From contig NZ_JAPFPY010000021.1 of NCBI RefSeq assembly GCF_026240945.1, positions 20,364-84,363 of the forward strand: a DNA stretch of 64,000 bases, written 5' to 3'. Made by a program: the position numbers and the translations under genes. Source of the DNA: Mycolicibacterium sp. J2. Its GTDB lineage: Bacteria > Actinomycetota > Actinomycetes > Mycobacteriales > Mycobacteriaceae. The notes under the pieces were generated by a model. That model did no database searches, had not been told where the DNA came from, and saw nothing but the letters and a program-made list of their open reading frames with translations. How positions within the stretch are numbered: position 1 is the first letter of the stretch; each line of letters opens with the position of its first letter. This document shows positions 1-9,729 of this stretch, piece after piece.

Positions 1-92
1 TCACCACCGAGGTGAAGACGACAAAGCCGCCTGTCGTCGGCGATATCTACGGGTGCGGGACCGACGTGCCGGGGTACCTCAAGACCCCTTGA
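1..92 (+). CDS. C-terminal end of a membrane-associated protein upstream of greA (partial)
   Basis: An open frame enters from the left edge (first full codon at base 3) and stops with TGA at 90-92. About 29 residues are visible, ending in G-C-G-T-D-V-P-G-Y-L-K-T-P. In mycobacteria the gene just upstream of greA in the same direction encodes a DUF4307 single-pass membrane protein (Rv1081c, from memory), and position and orientation agree. Too little is present to test the family from sequence, so the identity is inferred from context. Confidence 0.5.
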   Translation, partial: TTEVKTTKPPVVGDIYGCGTDVPGYLKTP

Positions 93-164
93 TCGCCACC
101 TTTGGGCGACGGCACAACCAACGCCGAACAGCGAAATCGTGAAAATCCGGCGACCCGCCGGTGG

Positions 165-225
165 TAGACTGGTCCGATACACGGTTCCGGGTGGAGCCGT
201 GTATTGCTGCTTTAGCGCGCAATAC
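165..225 (+). promoter_or_regulatory. candidate greA promoter -10 (TAGACT) and leader hairpin
   Basis: TAGACT at 165-170 fits the mycobacterial SigA -10 pattern TANNNT. No clear -35 is seen. The inferred transcript would have a ~125-base leader. Inside it, GTATTGC at 201-207 and GCAATAC at 219-225 form a perfect 7-bp inverted repeat around an 11-base loop. The role of the hairpin is unknown, and transcript-start mapping is needed to confirm the promoter. Confidence 0.35.
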
Positions 226-302
226 GCGGCTGCGAACGCGGCACCACGCCGCAGCACCCACGCAGCATGAGCGCAGAAAAACAACGACAGGAGCGCGAGG
301 AT

Positions 303-797
303 ATGACCGATACCCAGGTCACCTGGCTGACCCAGGAAGCACACGACCGGTTGAAGGCGGAGCTGGACCAGCTGATCGCCAACCGGCCGGTGATCGCCGC
401 CGAAATCAACGACCGCCGTGAAGAGGGCGACCTGCGGGAGAACGGCGGCTACCACGCCGCACGCGAGGAGCAGGGCCAGCAAGAGGCGCGCATCCGCCAG
501 CTGCAGGAACTCCTCAACAGCGCCAAGGTCGGCGAGGCACCCAAGCAGTCCGGCGTGGCGCTGCCCGGTTCGGTGGTCAAGGTCTACTACGACGGAGACA
601 AGAGCGATACCGAGACCTTCCTGATCGCCACTCGTCAGGAGGGCGTCAGCGACGGCAAGCTCGAGGTGTACTCCCCCAACTCCCCGCTGGGCGGCGCCCT
701 GATCGACGCCAAGGTGGGCGAGACCCGCAGCTACACCGTGCCCAACGGCAGCACCGTCGAGGTCACCCTCGTCAGCGCGGAGCCGTATCACCCCTGA
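303..797 (+). CDS. greA: Transcription elongation factor GreA
   Basis: GreA rescues backtracked RNA polymerase by stimulating cleavage of the nascent RNA 3' end through the secondary channel. The 164-residue product matches the mycobacterial family length: an N-terminal coiled coil (about residues 10-75) with the acidic tip stretch REEGDLRENGGYHAAREEQ, then a C-terminal FKBP-like domain containing SPNSPLGGALIDAKVG. The ATG at 303 is preferred over an in-frame ATG at 267 because it gives the family-typical MTDTQVTWLT start and follows the purine-rich CAGGAGCGCGAGG stretch. The gene is close to the M. tuberculosis protein as I remember it. Confidence 0.97.
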   Translation: MTDTQVTWLTQEAHDRLKAELDQLIANRPVIAAEINDRREEGDLRENGGYHAAREEQGQQEARIRQLQELLNSAKVGEAPKQSGVALPGSVVKVYYDGDKSDTETFLIATRQEGVSDGKLEVYSPNSPLGGALIDAKVGETRSYTVPNGSTVEVTLVSAEPYHP

Positions 798-846
798 GCA
801 CTCATGCAGAGGGCAGGTCCTCGGCGACGGTTAGGGTTATCACCTG

Positions 847-1497
847 ATGGCCCAGATCGCCGAGGACCTGTTTCTGTTACTGCTCGACAATTCGTCCGGG
901 CTTCCCAGCCTGGAGCGCCGGCGCAGCCGTCGCATCCTCGGCGCGGCGGTGTTACTCGATCTGGCACTTGCCTGCCGCATTCGTCCGGTCGTGGACGGCG
1001 AGCCGGTGGCACCCGGGCACCTGGTGGCGCTGGCCGGTACCGCCCCGCTGGACCCGGTCACCGGTCCCGCCTTCGACGTCCTGGTCCGCCGGCCGCTGCG
1101 GCCGGCGGCAGCGCTGACCACGGTGGCCAAGCACACCGAGGGGTTGCTGGTGGCCCAACTGGAGCGGGCCGGCCAGCTGCACCGGGTGTCCCAGGGCAAG
1201 ACCACGCTGTTGCCGTTGCTGCGCCGGGACCGGGTGGATCCGGCGCGCGCTGCGCTGCTGGCGGCGTTGTTCGACCGGCAGCCACCGCCGGCGCCCACCG
1301 CGGCGATCATCTCGCTACTGCACGCGGCGGACGGGCTGGGTGCGCTGCTCAGCCTGAATGACCGCGGCTGGCGCTGGGTGCACGCCCGGGCCGGTGAGAT
1401 CGCGCTGGGCAGTTGGCTCGACGAACAGCCGACCGGGCTGGCCGAGGTCAACCTGGCGGTGACGGCATCGGCGCTGCGGCCGGCGCTGGCCGGGTGA
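847..1497 (+). CDS. GPP34 (GOLPH3/Vps74-like) family protein
   Basis: The 216-residue product begins with the typical A-E-D-L-F-L-L-L-L-D start and has the alternating hydrophobic helices and late A-R-A-G-E-I-A-L-G-S-W segment of the GOLPH3 fold. In eukaryotes this fold binds phosphatidylinositol-4-phosphate and retains Golgi enzymes; the role in actinobacteria is not established. No signal peptide or membrane segment is seen, so the product is probably cytosolic or peripheral. The start is the ATG after a TAGGGT (-10-like) at 832-837. The gene converges on metB with a 10-base gap. Confidence 0.8.
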   Translation: MAQIAEDLFLLLLDNSSGLPSLERRRSRRILGAAVLLDLALACRIRPVVDGEPVAPGHLVALAGTAPLDPVTGPAFDVLVRRPLRPAAALTTVAKHTEGLLVAQLERAGQLHRVSQGKTTLLPLLRRDRVDPARAALLAALFDRQPPPAPTAAIISLLHAADGLGALLSLNDRGWRWVHARAGEIALGSWLDEQPTGLAEVNLAVTASALRPALAG

Positions 1498-1507
1498 CGC
1501 TGGCCGG

Positions 1508-2680
1508 TCAGCCCAGGGCCTGCTCCAGGTCGCCGATCAGGTCGGCGGACTCCTCGATCCCGACCGATAGCCGGACCAGGTCGTCGGGTACCTCCAGCTG
1601 CGACCCTGCCGTCGACGCGTGCGTCATGGCGCCGGGATGCTCGATCAGCGACTCCACCCCACCCAGGGACTCGGCGAGAATGAAAATCTCGGTACGCGCA
1701 CACAATTCGTGCGCCGCGGCCCGGCCACCCTTGAGCCGAACCGACACCATGCCGCCGAATCCGGTCATCTGCTCGGCGGCAACGGCGTGTCCGGGGTGGC
1801 TGGCCAGCCCCGGATAGAGCACCGTGCCGACGGCGGGATGCTCGGCCAGGAACTCGGCGACCTTCGCGGCGTTTTCACTGTGCCGCTGCATGCGCAACAC
1901 CAGGGTCTTGAGGCCCCGCATGGTCAGGTAGGCGTCGAACGGGCCCGGCACCGCCCCGGCACCGTTCTGCAGGAACGCGAAGGCGGTGTCGAGTTCCTCG
2001 TCGTTGGTCAGCAAGGCGCCCCCGACCACGTCGGAGTGCCCACCGATGTATTTGGTGGTCGAATGCAGCACGATGTCCGCGCCGAGGGTGAGCGGCTGCT
2101 GCAGCGCAGGTGAGGCAAAGGTGTTGTCCACCAACAGTTTCACGTTGCGCTCGCGGGCTACGCCGGCCAGCGCGGCGATATCGGCGATGTTGAGCAGCGG
2201 GTTGGTGGGCGTCTCGACCCAGACCAGCTTCGTCTGCGGGGTGATCGCCGCAGCGACCGCGTCCACATCGGACAGCGGGACGGGCGTGTGGCTGATGCCC
2301 CACTGGGTGAACACCTTGTCGATCAACCGGAAGGTGCCACCGTAGGCGTCGTCGGGAATGACGATGTGGTCCCCCGGACGCAGCACGGCACGCAACGCGC
2401 AGTCGGTGGCGGCCATCCCGGAGCTGAACGCCCGCCCGTAGTCCGCCTGCTCGACGGCGGCCAGTGCGGCCTCCAGTGCGGCCCGGGTGGGGTTACCGGT
2501 GCGGGCGTACTCGAAACCGCCGCGCAGGCCGCCGACGCCGTCCTGGGCGAATGTGGAGCTGGCATAGATGGGCGCGTTGACCGCGCCGGTGGCGGCATCC
2601 GGCCGGAAACCGGCGTGGATCGCCCTGGTCGCCAATCCCTGCCAACGGTGTGCATCTTTCGCCGAACGCTGCTCGCTCAT
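1508..2680 (-). CDS. metB: Cystathionine gamma-synthase
   Basis: This PLP enzyme of the Cys/Met-metabolism family condenses O-succinyl (or O-acetyl) homoserine with cysteine to give cystathionine. The 390-residue protein shows ATRAIHAGFRPD near the N terminus, YASSTFAQDGVGG, the PLP-lysine motif STTKYIGGHSD, and the C-terminal STAGSQLEVPDDLVRLSVGIE. ATG at 2680 is chosen because it gives the family N terminus M-S-E-Q-R; upstream codons look like noncoding sequence. No strong ribosome-binding site is visible. Together with cbs at 4643-6037 it can form a transsulfuration route between cysteine and homocysteine. Confidence 0.96.
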   Translation of the reverse strand: MSEQRSAKDAHRWQGLATRAIHAGFRPDAATGAVNAPIYASSTFAQDGVGGLRGGFEYARTGNPTRAALEAALAAVEQADYGRAFSSGMAATDCALRAVLRPGDHIVIPDDAYGGTFRLIDKVFTQWGISHTPVPLSDVDAVAAAITPQTKLVWVETPTNPLLNIADIAALAGVARERNVKLLVDNTFASPALQQPLTLGADIVLHSTTKYIGGHSDVVGGALLTNDEELDTAFAFLQNGAGAVPGPFDAYLTMRGLKTLVLRMQRHSENAAKVAEFLAEHPAVGTVLYPGLASHPGHAVAAEQMTGFGGMVSVRLKGGRAAAHELCARTEIFILAESLGGVESLIEHPGAMTHASTAGSQLEVPDDLVRLSVGIEESADLIGDLEQALG

Positions 2681-2709
2681 GTCGACCAGGCTAGTGCGCG
2701 CCGGAAACG

Positions 2710-2747
2710 CGAAACGGGGTGGACCATCGGTGGTCCACCCCGTTTCG
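2710..2747. terminator. Strong intergenic hairpin between the Pro-rich membrane gene and metB
   Basis: A perfect 17-bp inverted repeat, CGAAACGGGGTGGACCA / TGGTCCACCCCGTTTCG, surrounds the tetraloop TCGG. It lies just past the stop of the minus-strand gene ending at 2761 and upstream of metB. There is no T-run, as is common for mycobacterial terminators. It most likely ends the minus-strand transcript coming from 3741. Confidence 0.8.
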
Positions 2748-2760
2748 ATTCGACGGCCGG

Positions 2761-3741
2761 TTACGGCGTCAGCGGAGCGACCGGTCCGCCGGTGAGCTTG
2801 CGGTAGGCGTAGACGGTGATCAGGGAAACCAGCGGGTAGGCGACGAGCAGGCCGACCAGGCAGGCCAACACACCGAGAATCGTGATGCCGATCGTCGTCA
2901 GCCACGTCAGCGCCACCGGGCCGAAATTGGCCTTGGACAGGTTGAAACTGGCGGTGATGCCTTCGATGCCGGGCACATTGCGGTCCAGCACGATCACGGT
3001 CGTGAACATCAGCATGATGGTCGCGATGATGCCGGGGACGATGCACAGCAGGATGCCGATACCGACGATGATGCCGGAGACGACGGACGCGATGATCACG
3101 TTGACAACGTTGCGCGGCTTGAAGAACGAACCGATCTCGACCGGCTGTCCGTTGGCGATGTCGAGCATGCCTCCGATATATGCGGACTGCACCACGGCGG
3201 CGACCACCAGCATGACGATGCTGCCGATGATGGAGACGACGATGCCACCGACGCCCATCGAGACGCTGGCCGAATAGCTGCTTCCGTCATACGAGGAGCT
3301 GTCCACGGTGGTGAACAGACTCGAAACGAACTGGATGACACCCTGCAGCACCGCATAAACCAGCCCGAACACCAGGGTCGGGACGATGATTGCGGCCGCG
3401 TTCTTGCTGAACTTGTTCCACGCCCAGGACACCGCCTCCCCGACGCTGTAGCCCTGCGCCGGACCGCCGAAGCCGGGTCCGCCCGGGTATCCCGGCGGCG
3501 GCGGCGCGTAACCGCCCTGCGGCGGTGGAGGCGGCGGGTAATTCCCTTGCGGCGGCGGGTAGTTACCGGGGGGCGGCGGGTAGTTGCCTGGGGGTGGCGG
3601 GTAACCACCGGGTGCCGGCGGCGGCGGATAGCCGCCGGATGCGGGCGGTGGTGGGTAACCGCCTGCGGACGGGATGTTCTCCGGCGGCGGGTAGCCACCG
3701 GGCGGTGGATAGCTGCCCGGTGGCGGTGGTGGCTGAGTCAT
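2761..3741 (-). CDS. Proline/glycine-rich N-terminus multi-pass membrane protein (Rv2560-like)
   Basis: The 326-residue product starts with ~95 residues of Y-P-P-P-(P)-G repeats. About five or six hydrophobic segments follow, among them AAIIVPTLVFGLVYAVLQGV and IIVGIGILLCIVPGIIATI, in a glycerophosphoryl-diester-phosphodiesterase-membrane or DUF975-like arrangement. The ATG at 3741 is preceded by CGAGAGGGAG, a good ribosome-binding site. A second protein with the same style of proline-rich head (pra, 3827-4453) is 85 bases upstream on the same strand, so co-expression is likely. Function is unknown; cytosolic Pro-rich tails often act as interaction arms. Confidence 0.85.
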   Translation of the reverse strand: MTQPPPPPGSYPPPGGYPPPENIPSAGGYPPPPASGGYPPPPAPGGYPPPPGNYPPPPGNYPPPQGNYPPPPPPQGGYAPPPPGYPGGPGFGGPAQGYSVGEAVSWAWNKFSKNAAAIIVPTLVFGLVYAVLQGVIQFVSSLFTTVDSSSYDGSSYSASVSMGVGGIVVSIIGSIVMLVVAAVVQSAYIGGMLDIANGQPVEIGSFFKPRNVVNVIIASVVSGIIVGIGILLCIVPGIIATIMLMFTTVIVLDRNVPGIEGITASFNLSKANFGPVALTWLTTIGITILGVLACLVGLLVAYPLVSLITVYAYRKLTGGPVAPLTP

Positions 3742-3826
3742 GAACTCCCTCTCGTCGATCGGTCGTTACGGTCGAACGCCGGCCCGCTCGCTGCGCGCGC
3801 GGACCGGCGCTTCCTGTGAGCCTAAA

Positions 3827-4453
3827 TCAGAGCGGCAGACAGACCGTCGTCATGATCTTGTCGGCCAGCGTTTGACGTTTGGCATCCCACAACGGGAACA
3901 GGTACCCGATATAGCAGATGATGCCGTCGACGATGTGGGCCAGCTGCCGCACGATGGACAGGCCGAAACCGATTGGCTGACCGGTCTTCTCGCTGACCAC
4001 CTTGAACTTCATGATGCCCTTGCCGATGCTGGACCCGGTGGTGCCCTGCCGGTATCCGTAGTTCCACACCAGATACGCGATGGACAGCGCCCAGGTGATG
4101 AAGAACGACAACTGTCCGAGCGTGGACGCGCCACTGGCGCAGAAGTCACCGAGGTCGTACTCGGAGGTGTCTGTGACACAGACGGTTTCCTGGGTGCCGA
4201 GCAGCAGCCCGTAGCCGATGCCCTCCAGGATCGCCACCGGGAGGAAATCGATCAGCCAGGCCAGCACGCGGGTCAGCCACGGCGTGTAGGACTCCTTCGG
4301 CAACGCGCCGAGCGCACCGCCCGGACCGGCTACCCCGAATCCGGCGCCGGGAGGCGGCGGAGGCGGGAAACCGCCTTGTGGTGGGGGCGGATAACCGCCC
4401 GGCGGTGGGGGCGGCGGCGGATAATTCCCAGGCGGTGGCGGAGGAGTGGTCAT
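3827..4453 (-). CDS. pra: Proline-rich antigen homologue, RDD-family membrane protein
   Basis: The 208-residue product has an N-terminal ~40-residue P-P-P-P-G-Y/F repeat followed by an RDD domain. That domain starts near TPWLTRVLAWLIDFL (the R..D pair in the first helix) and carries the G-S-S-I-G-K-G-I-M-K-F-K-V segment after the second helix, then I-C-Y-I-G-Y-L-F-P-L. This corresponds to the M. tuberculosis proline-rich antigen Rv1078 by family and by its place between metB and cbs. GGAAGG lies eight bases before the ATG at 4453. RDD proteins are suggested to be transporters, but this one has no proven function. Confidence 0.88.
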   Translation of the reverse strand: MTTPPPPPGNYPPPPPPPGGYPPPPQGGFPPPPPPGAGFGVAGPGGALGALPKESYTPWLTRVLAWLIDFLPVAILEGIGYGLLLGTQETVCVTDTSEYDLGDFCASGASTLGQLSFFITWALSIAYLVWNYGYRQGTTGSSIGKGIMKFKVVSEKTGQPIGFGLSIVRQLAHIVDGIICYIGYLFPLWDAKRQTLADKIMTTVCLPL

Positions 4454-4642
4454 GAACGCCTTCCAAGTGACGGAAATTAGCTGACGATGAGCGGTGTCAC
4501 CCTACCTGAGAATTGGCCGAAAATGGCCTCCACCGCCATTTCTTCACCGGGTCGACACAATACTCCCGGCGCGCCAATCTTTAGTGTCGGTAATTGATTC
4601 CGCAATCAGCAATCCCGGCGCGCCGCCCGGACGATGTGCCGT

Positions 4643-6037
<1,395 letters not shown>

Positions 6038-6081
6038 GCATCCATCGTGTCAGGCCGCGCAACCGCCCACCAAGCGGGGAG

Positions 6082-7119
6082 TCACCAGGTGGCTTCGCGG
6101 ATGTAGGCACCGATCTGGCGTAACGACCGGGTCGCTTCGTTGACGAGCGGCCCGCAGATCTGGAAGACGTGCATCTGGCCTGGCCACACCCGCACCTCGA
6201 CCGGGACGCCCGCGGCCGCAAGCATGCGCGCGGCCTTTCGCGCATCGTTGAGCAGAACCTCCGAACCCGACACGTGGATGAGGGTGCGGGGCAGCCCGGG
6301 CTCGATGTGGTCGAGCGGCTCGTAGATCTCTTCGTGCCGCTTGTCGCCGGCCCGCTCGATGATCTCGGTCAGCGCGCCGAACGCGTGCGGCGGGAACATG
6401 GCATCAGTGTCCACGTTGGGATGCTGGGCGCGGCCGGCGTTGTCGATCTCGAACAGCGGCGACAGCGTCACCATGGCCGCCGGCTCTTCCCCTTCTGCCA
6501 GCAGCCGCTGCGCCAACGCCAAGGACAGGTACCCGCCGGCCGAATCACCGGCCAACACGATGTGTTCGGGCGCGTATCCGGTGAGCCGCAGCCACTGGTA
6601 CGCGTCGTAGCAGTCATCGATCGCTTCGCCGATCGAATGTTTGGGCAGCATGCGGTAGTTCACGACGAACACCGGGCTGTCGGCGAACTTCGACAGGCTC
6701 TCCACCAACCGGCCATGCGAGTTCACCCCGCAGGCCAGGAACGCGCCGCCGTGCAGATAGAGCACCACGCTGCGCTTGCCGTCGGCGGGCAGCACCCCGT
6801 CGGCCCGCACCAACTGGGCGGTGCACTTCGGCAACGCGATGGTGGCCCGCACGGTGCCGGGCGAGGGCCGCAGCACCCGTGCGGCGAAGTCGACGATCCC
6901 GAAGGGCCAGGGCAGCGTGGGTGCATGGCAGCCGATTGCCAGAATCGGCTTGATGGTCATCCGAGCGGCCAGCGAGGCCAGCCGTCCCGCGATGCTCGGG
7001 CCGTCCTCGACGACCTCGACCGGGGCCCAGTCACTGACCGGGAACCTACGCGATTGGTGGGCTCTAGCTGCACCGATAGCAGCACGAGGAGAGCCTGAGA
7101 CCTTGCTTGGTGCCGTCAT
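6082..7119 (-). CDS. lipU: Alpha/beta-hydrolase esterase/lipase of the HSL group (LipU)
   Basis: The 345-residue hydrolase carries the oxyanion motif HGGAF (about residues 123-127), the nucleophile elbow GDSAGG (Ser193) and a late histidine in GQMHVFQ, which is the hormone-sensitive-lipase layout. It is expected to hydrolyse short- to medium-chain carboxyl esters. The ATG at 7119 is preferred to the GTG at 7128 because GGAAG lies eight bases before it. Upstream at ~7163-7192 two similar TNACTTAGC blocks are repeated, possibly an operator. It sits directly upstream of cbs on the same strand with a 44-base gap. Confidence 0.88.
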   Translation of the reverse strand: MTAPSKVSGSPRAAIGAARAHQSRRFPVSDWAPVEVVEDGPSIAGRLASLAARMTIKPILAIGCHAPTLPWPFGIVDFAARVLRPSPGTVRATIALPKCTAQLVRADGVLPADGKRSVVLYLHGGAFLACGVNSHGRLVESLSKFADSPVFVVNYRMLPKHSIGEAIDDCYDAYQWLRLTGYAPEHIVLAGDSAGGYLSLALAQRLLAEGEEPAAMVTLSPLFEIDNAGRAQHPNVDTDAMFPPHAFGALTEIIERAGDKRHEEIYEPLDHIEPGLPRTLIHVSGSEVLLNDARKAARMLAAAGVPVEVRVWPGQMHVFQICGPLVNEATRSLRQIGAYIREATW

Positions 7120-7301
7120 CGCCACCACTTCCTACGCCGTCGTAGTGCCCGGATAAGTCTGGTTACTTAGCCAACCGGTGTAACTTAGCTTCCCACCGTC
7201 GATATGTTCAACAAATCAAAGAGCCCATTTGGTACCGCACTCGATACCGCAACGTGACCGGACGGACAGCTCGGGCTCACCGACAACGGTCTTGGGGCCT
7301 C

Positions 7302-7314
7302 TAACATCGAGGTG
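7302..7314 (+). promoter_or_regulatory. Candidate leaderless promoter, TAACAT -10
   Basis: TAACAT (7302-7307) is followed by six bases and then the GTG start codon at 7314. This spacing places the transcription start at the first base of the start codon, the usual layout of leaderless mycobacterial genes. No ribosome-binding site is present, which fits. Start-site mapping would confirm it. Confidence 0.5.
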
Positions 7315-8273
7315 TGGGCACACCGCGTCGGTCTACCATCGCCCTGGCAGCCGCGGCCACCCTCGCATCGACGGGTTCGGCCTATGTCGGGGCACGCACC
7401 CTGCTGACCGGGCAAGCCGCGCAGACGCGCCGGGTCATCCCGAAATCCTGGGATATCCCGCCGCGCGCCGACGGCGTCTACTCCCCCGGCGGTGGCCCGG
7501 TGGAGCGGTACCAGCGCGACGTCCCGTTCGACCTGCACCTGATGGTGTTCGGTGATTCGACCGCCACCGGATACGGCTGCACCGTCGCCGAAGAGGTGCC
7601 CGGCGTGTTGCTCGCCCGCGGCCTGGCCGAGGAGTCGGGGCAGCGGATCCGGTTGAGCACCAAGGCGATCGTCGGGGCCACGTCGAAGGGGTTGTCCGGG
7701 CAGATCGACGCCATGTACGTGGCCGGCCCGCCACCGGACGCGGCGGTGATCATGATCGGCGCGAACGACATCACCGCACTCAACGGCCTCAGCGCGTCGG
7801 CGCGCCGCCTGGGTGCCGGGGTCCGTCGGCTGCGCGACAGCGGGGCCGTCGTGGTCGTGGGCACCTGCCCGGATTTCGGGGTCATCACGGCGATCCCGCA
7901 GCCGCTACGCCTGGTCACCCGGACACTCGGGCTGCGTCTTGCCCGCATGCAGGCCTCGGCTGTGCACGGTGCCGGCGGCGTAGCAGTTCCCTTCTCGGAT
8001 TTGCTCGCGCCCGAGTTCTACAAGGCCCCGGACGTGCTGTTCTCCTCGGACATGTTCCACCCGTCGGCCGCCGGCTACGCACTGGCCGCCAACCAGCTGC
8101 TACCTGCCCTCGCCAGGGCACTGGGTCTGCTGACCGTCGACTCCGACGTCGACGAGGCACTGGTCTCCCGCTCCGGGCACGGCTCGCTGTGGCACCGGCT
8201 GACCGGTGCCGGCCGGCTGTGGCGGCGCACCACGGGCGTACCCGCGCCGATCGTCGCTGCCGCCACGGGTTAG
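7314..8273 (+). CDS. SGNH/GDSL-family exported esterase
   Basis: The 319-residue protein begins with a signal-like segment (R-R-S-T-I-A-L-A-A-A-A-T-L-A) and then shows the SGNH blocks: V-F-G-D-S-T-A-T-G-Y-G with nucleophile Ser82, the GANDI block, and D-M-F-H-P-S with the catalytic Asp/His. The family hydrolyses acyl or acetyl esters, often on envelope lipids or glycans; the substrate here is unknown. It matches the Rv1075c position next to fadA3. GTG at 7314 is chosen because it fits the leaderless promoter. It is divergent from lipU. Confidence 0.88.
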   Translation: MGTPRRSTIALAAAATLASTGSAYVGARTLLTGQAAQTRRVIPKSWDIPPRADGVYSPGGGPVERYQRDVPFDLHLMVFGDSTATGYGCTVAEEVPGVLLARGLAEESGQRIRLSTKAIVGATSKGLSGQIDAMYVAGPPPDAAVIMIGANDITALNGLSASARRLGAGVRRLRDSGAVVVVGTCPDFGVITAIPQPLRLVTRTLGLRLARMQASAVHGAGGVAVPFSDLLAPEFYKAPDVLFSSDMFHPSAAGYALAANQLLPALARALGLLTVDSDVDEALVSRSGHGSLWHRLTGAGRLWRRTTGVPAPIVAAATG

Positions 8274-8325
8274 GTTCTGGGGAGCTGTCATAGTCGAACC
8301 CTTGTAAGTGACCCGAGGAGCTCCC

Positions 8326-9543
8326 ATGCCCGAAGCCGTCATCGTCGCCACCGCCCGCTCGCCCATCGGGCGCGCCGTCAAGGGATCGCTGGCCACCATG
8401 CGTCCCGACGACCTGGCCGCGCAGATCGTCCGCGCCGCACTCGACAAGGTGCCCTCGCTGGATCCCGCCGACATCGACGACCTGATGATGGGCTGTGCGC
8501 AGCCGGCCGGTGAGGCCGGCTACAACATCGCCCGCGCCGTCGCCGTCGAGCTGGGTTACGACTTCCTGCCCGGCACCACCGTCAACCGGTACTGCTCGTC
8601 CTCGCTGCAGACCACCCGGATGGCCTTCCACGCCATCAAGGCCGGCGAAGGCGACGTCTTCATCTCCGCGGGCGTGGAGACGGTGTCGCGCTTCGGCGTC
8701 GGCGCCGCCGACGGTGCCCCCAACAGCAAGAACCCGATCTTCGACGAAGCCCAGGCGCGCACCGCCGCGTCGGCCGAGGGCGGCACCGAATGGCACGACC
8801 CGCGCCAGGACGGCCTGATCCCCGACGTCTACATCGCGATGGGCCAGACGGCCGAGAACGTGGCGCTCTACACCGGTATCAGCCGCGAGGACCAGGACCA
8901 CTGGGGTGTGCGCAGCCAGAACCGCGCGGAAGACGCCATCAAGAGCGGCTTCTTCGAGCGCGAGATCACCCCGGTCACGCTGCCCGACGGCACCGTGGTG
9001 TCGACCGACGACGGGCCGCGCGCCGGCACCACCTACGAGAAGATCAGCCAGCTCAAGCCGGTGTTCCGGCCCAACGGCACGATCACCGCGGGTAACGCCT
9101 GCCCGCTCAACGACGGCGCCGCCGCCGTGGTCATCATGAGCGACACCAAGGCCAAGGAGCTGGGCCTGACCCCGCTGGCCCGCATCGTGTCCACCGGTGT
9201 CTCGGGTCTGTCGCCGGAGATCATGGGCCTGGGCCCGATCGAGGCGATCAAGAAGGCGCTGGCCAAGGCGGGCAAGCAGATCGGCGACATCGACCTGGTC
9301 GAGATCAACGAGGCCTTCGCCGTCCAGGTGCTCGGCTCGGCCCGCGCGCTGGGTATCGACGAGGACCGCCTGAACGTGTCCGGCGGTGCCATCGCGCTGG
9401 GCCACCCGTTCGGGATGACCGGTGCCCGCATCACCGCGACGCTGCTGAACAACCTGTCCACCCACGACAAGACCTTCGGTATCGAGTCGATGTGCGTCGG
9501 CGGCGGCCAGGGCATGGCCATGGTCGTGGAGCGCCTGTCCTGA
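8326..9543 (+). CDS. fadA3: Acetyl-CoA acyltransferase (thiolase) FadA3
   Basis: The 405-residue thiolase performs CoA-dependent cleavage of 3-ketoacyl-CoA, the last beta-oxidation step. Visible landmarks are the acyl-accepting cysteine C90 in N-R-Y-C-S-S-S, EINEAFAVQ, GGAIALGHPFGMTGAR with the catalytic His, and the C-terminal C-V-G-G-G-Q-G. GAGGAG at 8315-8320 precedes the ATG at 8326. Length equals Rv1074c as remembered. Two crotonase genes lie 2.5-4 kb downstream, in keeping with a fatty-acid catabolic neighbourhood. Confidence 0.95.
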   Translation: MPEAVIVATARSPIGRAVKGSLATMRPDDLAAQIVRAALDKVPSLDPADIDDLMMGCAQPAGEAGYNIARAVAVELGYDFLPGTTVNRYCSSSLQTTRMAFHAIKAGEGDVFISAGVETVSRFGVGAADGAPNSKNPIFDEAQARTAASAEGGTEWHDPRQDGLIPDVYIAMGQTAENVALYTGISREDQDHWGVRSQNRAEDAIKSGFFEREITPVTLPDGTVVSTDDGPRAGTTYEKISQLKPVFRPNGTITAGNACPLNDGAAAVVIMSDTKAKELGLTPLARIVSTGVSGLSPEIMGLGPIEAIKKALAKAGKQIGDIDLVEINEAFAVQVLGSARALGIDEDRLNVSGGAIALGHPFGMTGARITATLLNNLSTHDKTFGIESMCVGGGQGMAMVVERLS

Positions 9544-9557
9544 TCGAGCGTTGAGCC

Positions 9558-9704
9558 TGCGCTCAGATCGCGAGTTCACGGTTTCCCGCGATCTGAGCGC
9601 AGTCCCGATGCGCTCCGCGCAGACTCACCCGATTGCCGATAGCCCAGCGCCGCAGGCGGTCCAGGTTGCGCTCAGATCGCAGTCTGTGGATGAATCGCGA
9701 TCTG
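9558..9704. repeat. Repeated palindromic element built on TGCGCTCAGATCGCG
   Basis: TGCGCTCAGATCGCG (9558-9572) is mirrored perfectly by CGCGATCTGAGCGCA (9587-9601) around a 14-base loop. The same word returns at 9667-9681 (last base changed) with a shorter mirrored half CGCGATCTG at 9696-9704. The block sits between fadA3 and purT. It could be a terminator, an operator, or a REP-like dispersed repeat. The double occurrence favours a repeat family, but a genome count is needed. Confidence 0.6.
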
Positions 9705-9729
9705 TGTACACACTCGAAGCTCTGATCGC

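Noticed and set aside
2719..3819. Long open frame on the plus strand opposite the Pro-rich membrane gene
   Set aside because: It is the antisense of GC-rich repetitive coding sequence, its product is His/Asp/Arg-rich without motifs, and the minus-strand protein has clear repeats, membrane helices and a ribosome-binding site.
4454..4642. Small gene between pra and cbs
   Set aside because: The only frame runs into cbs antisense, lacks a ribosome-binding site and has no coding character. CCCGGCGCGCC occurs twice but without further structure.
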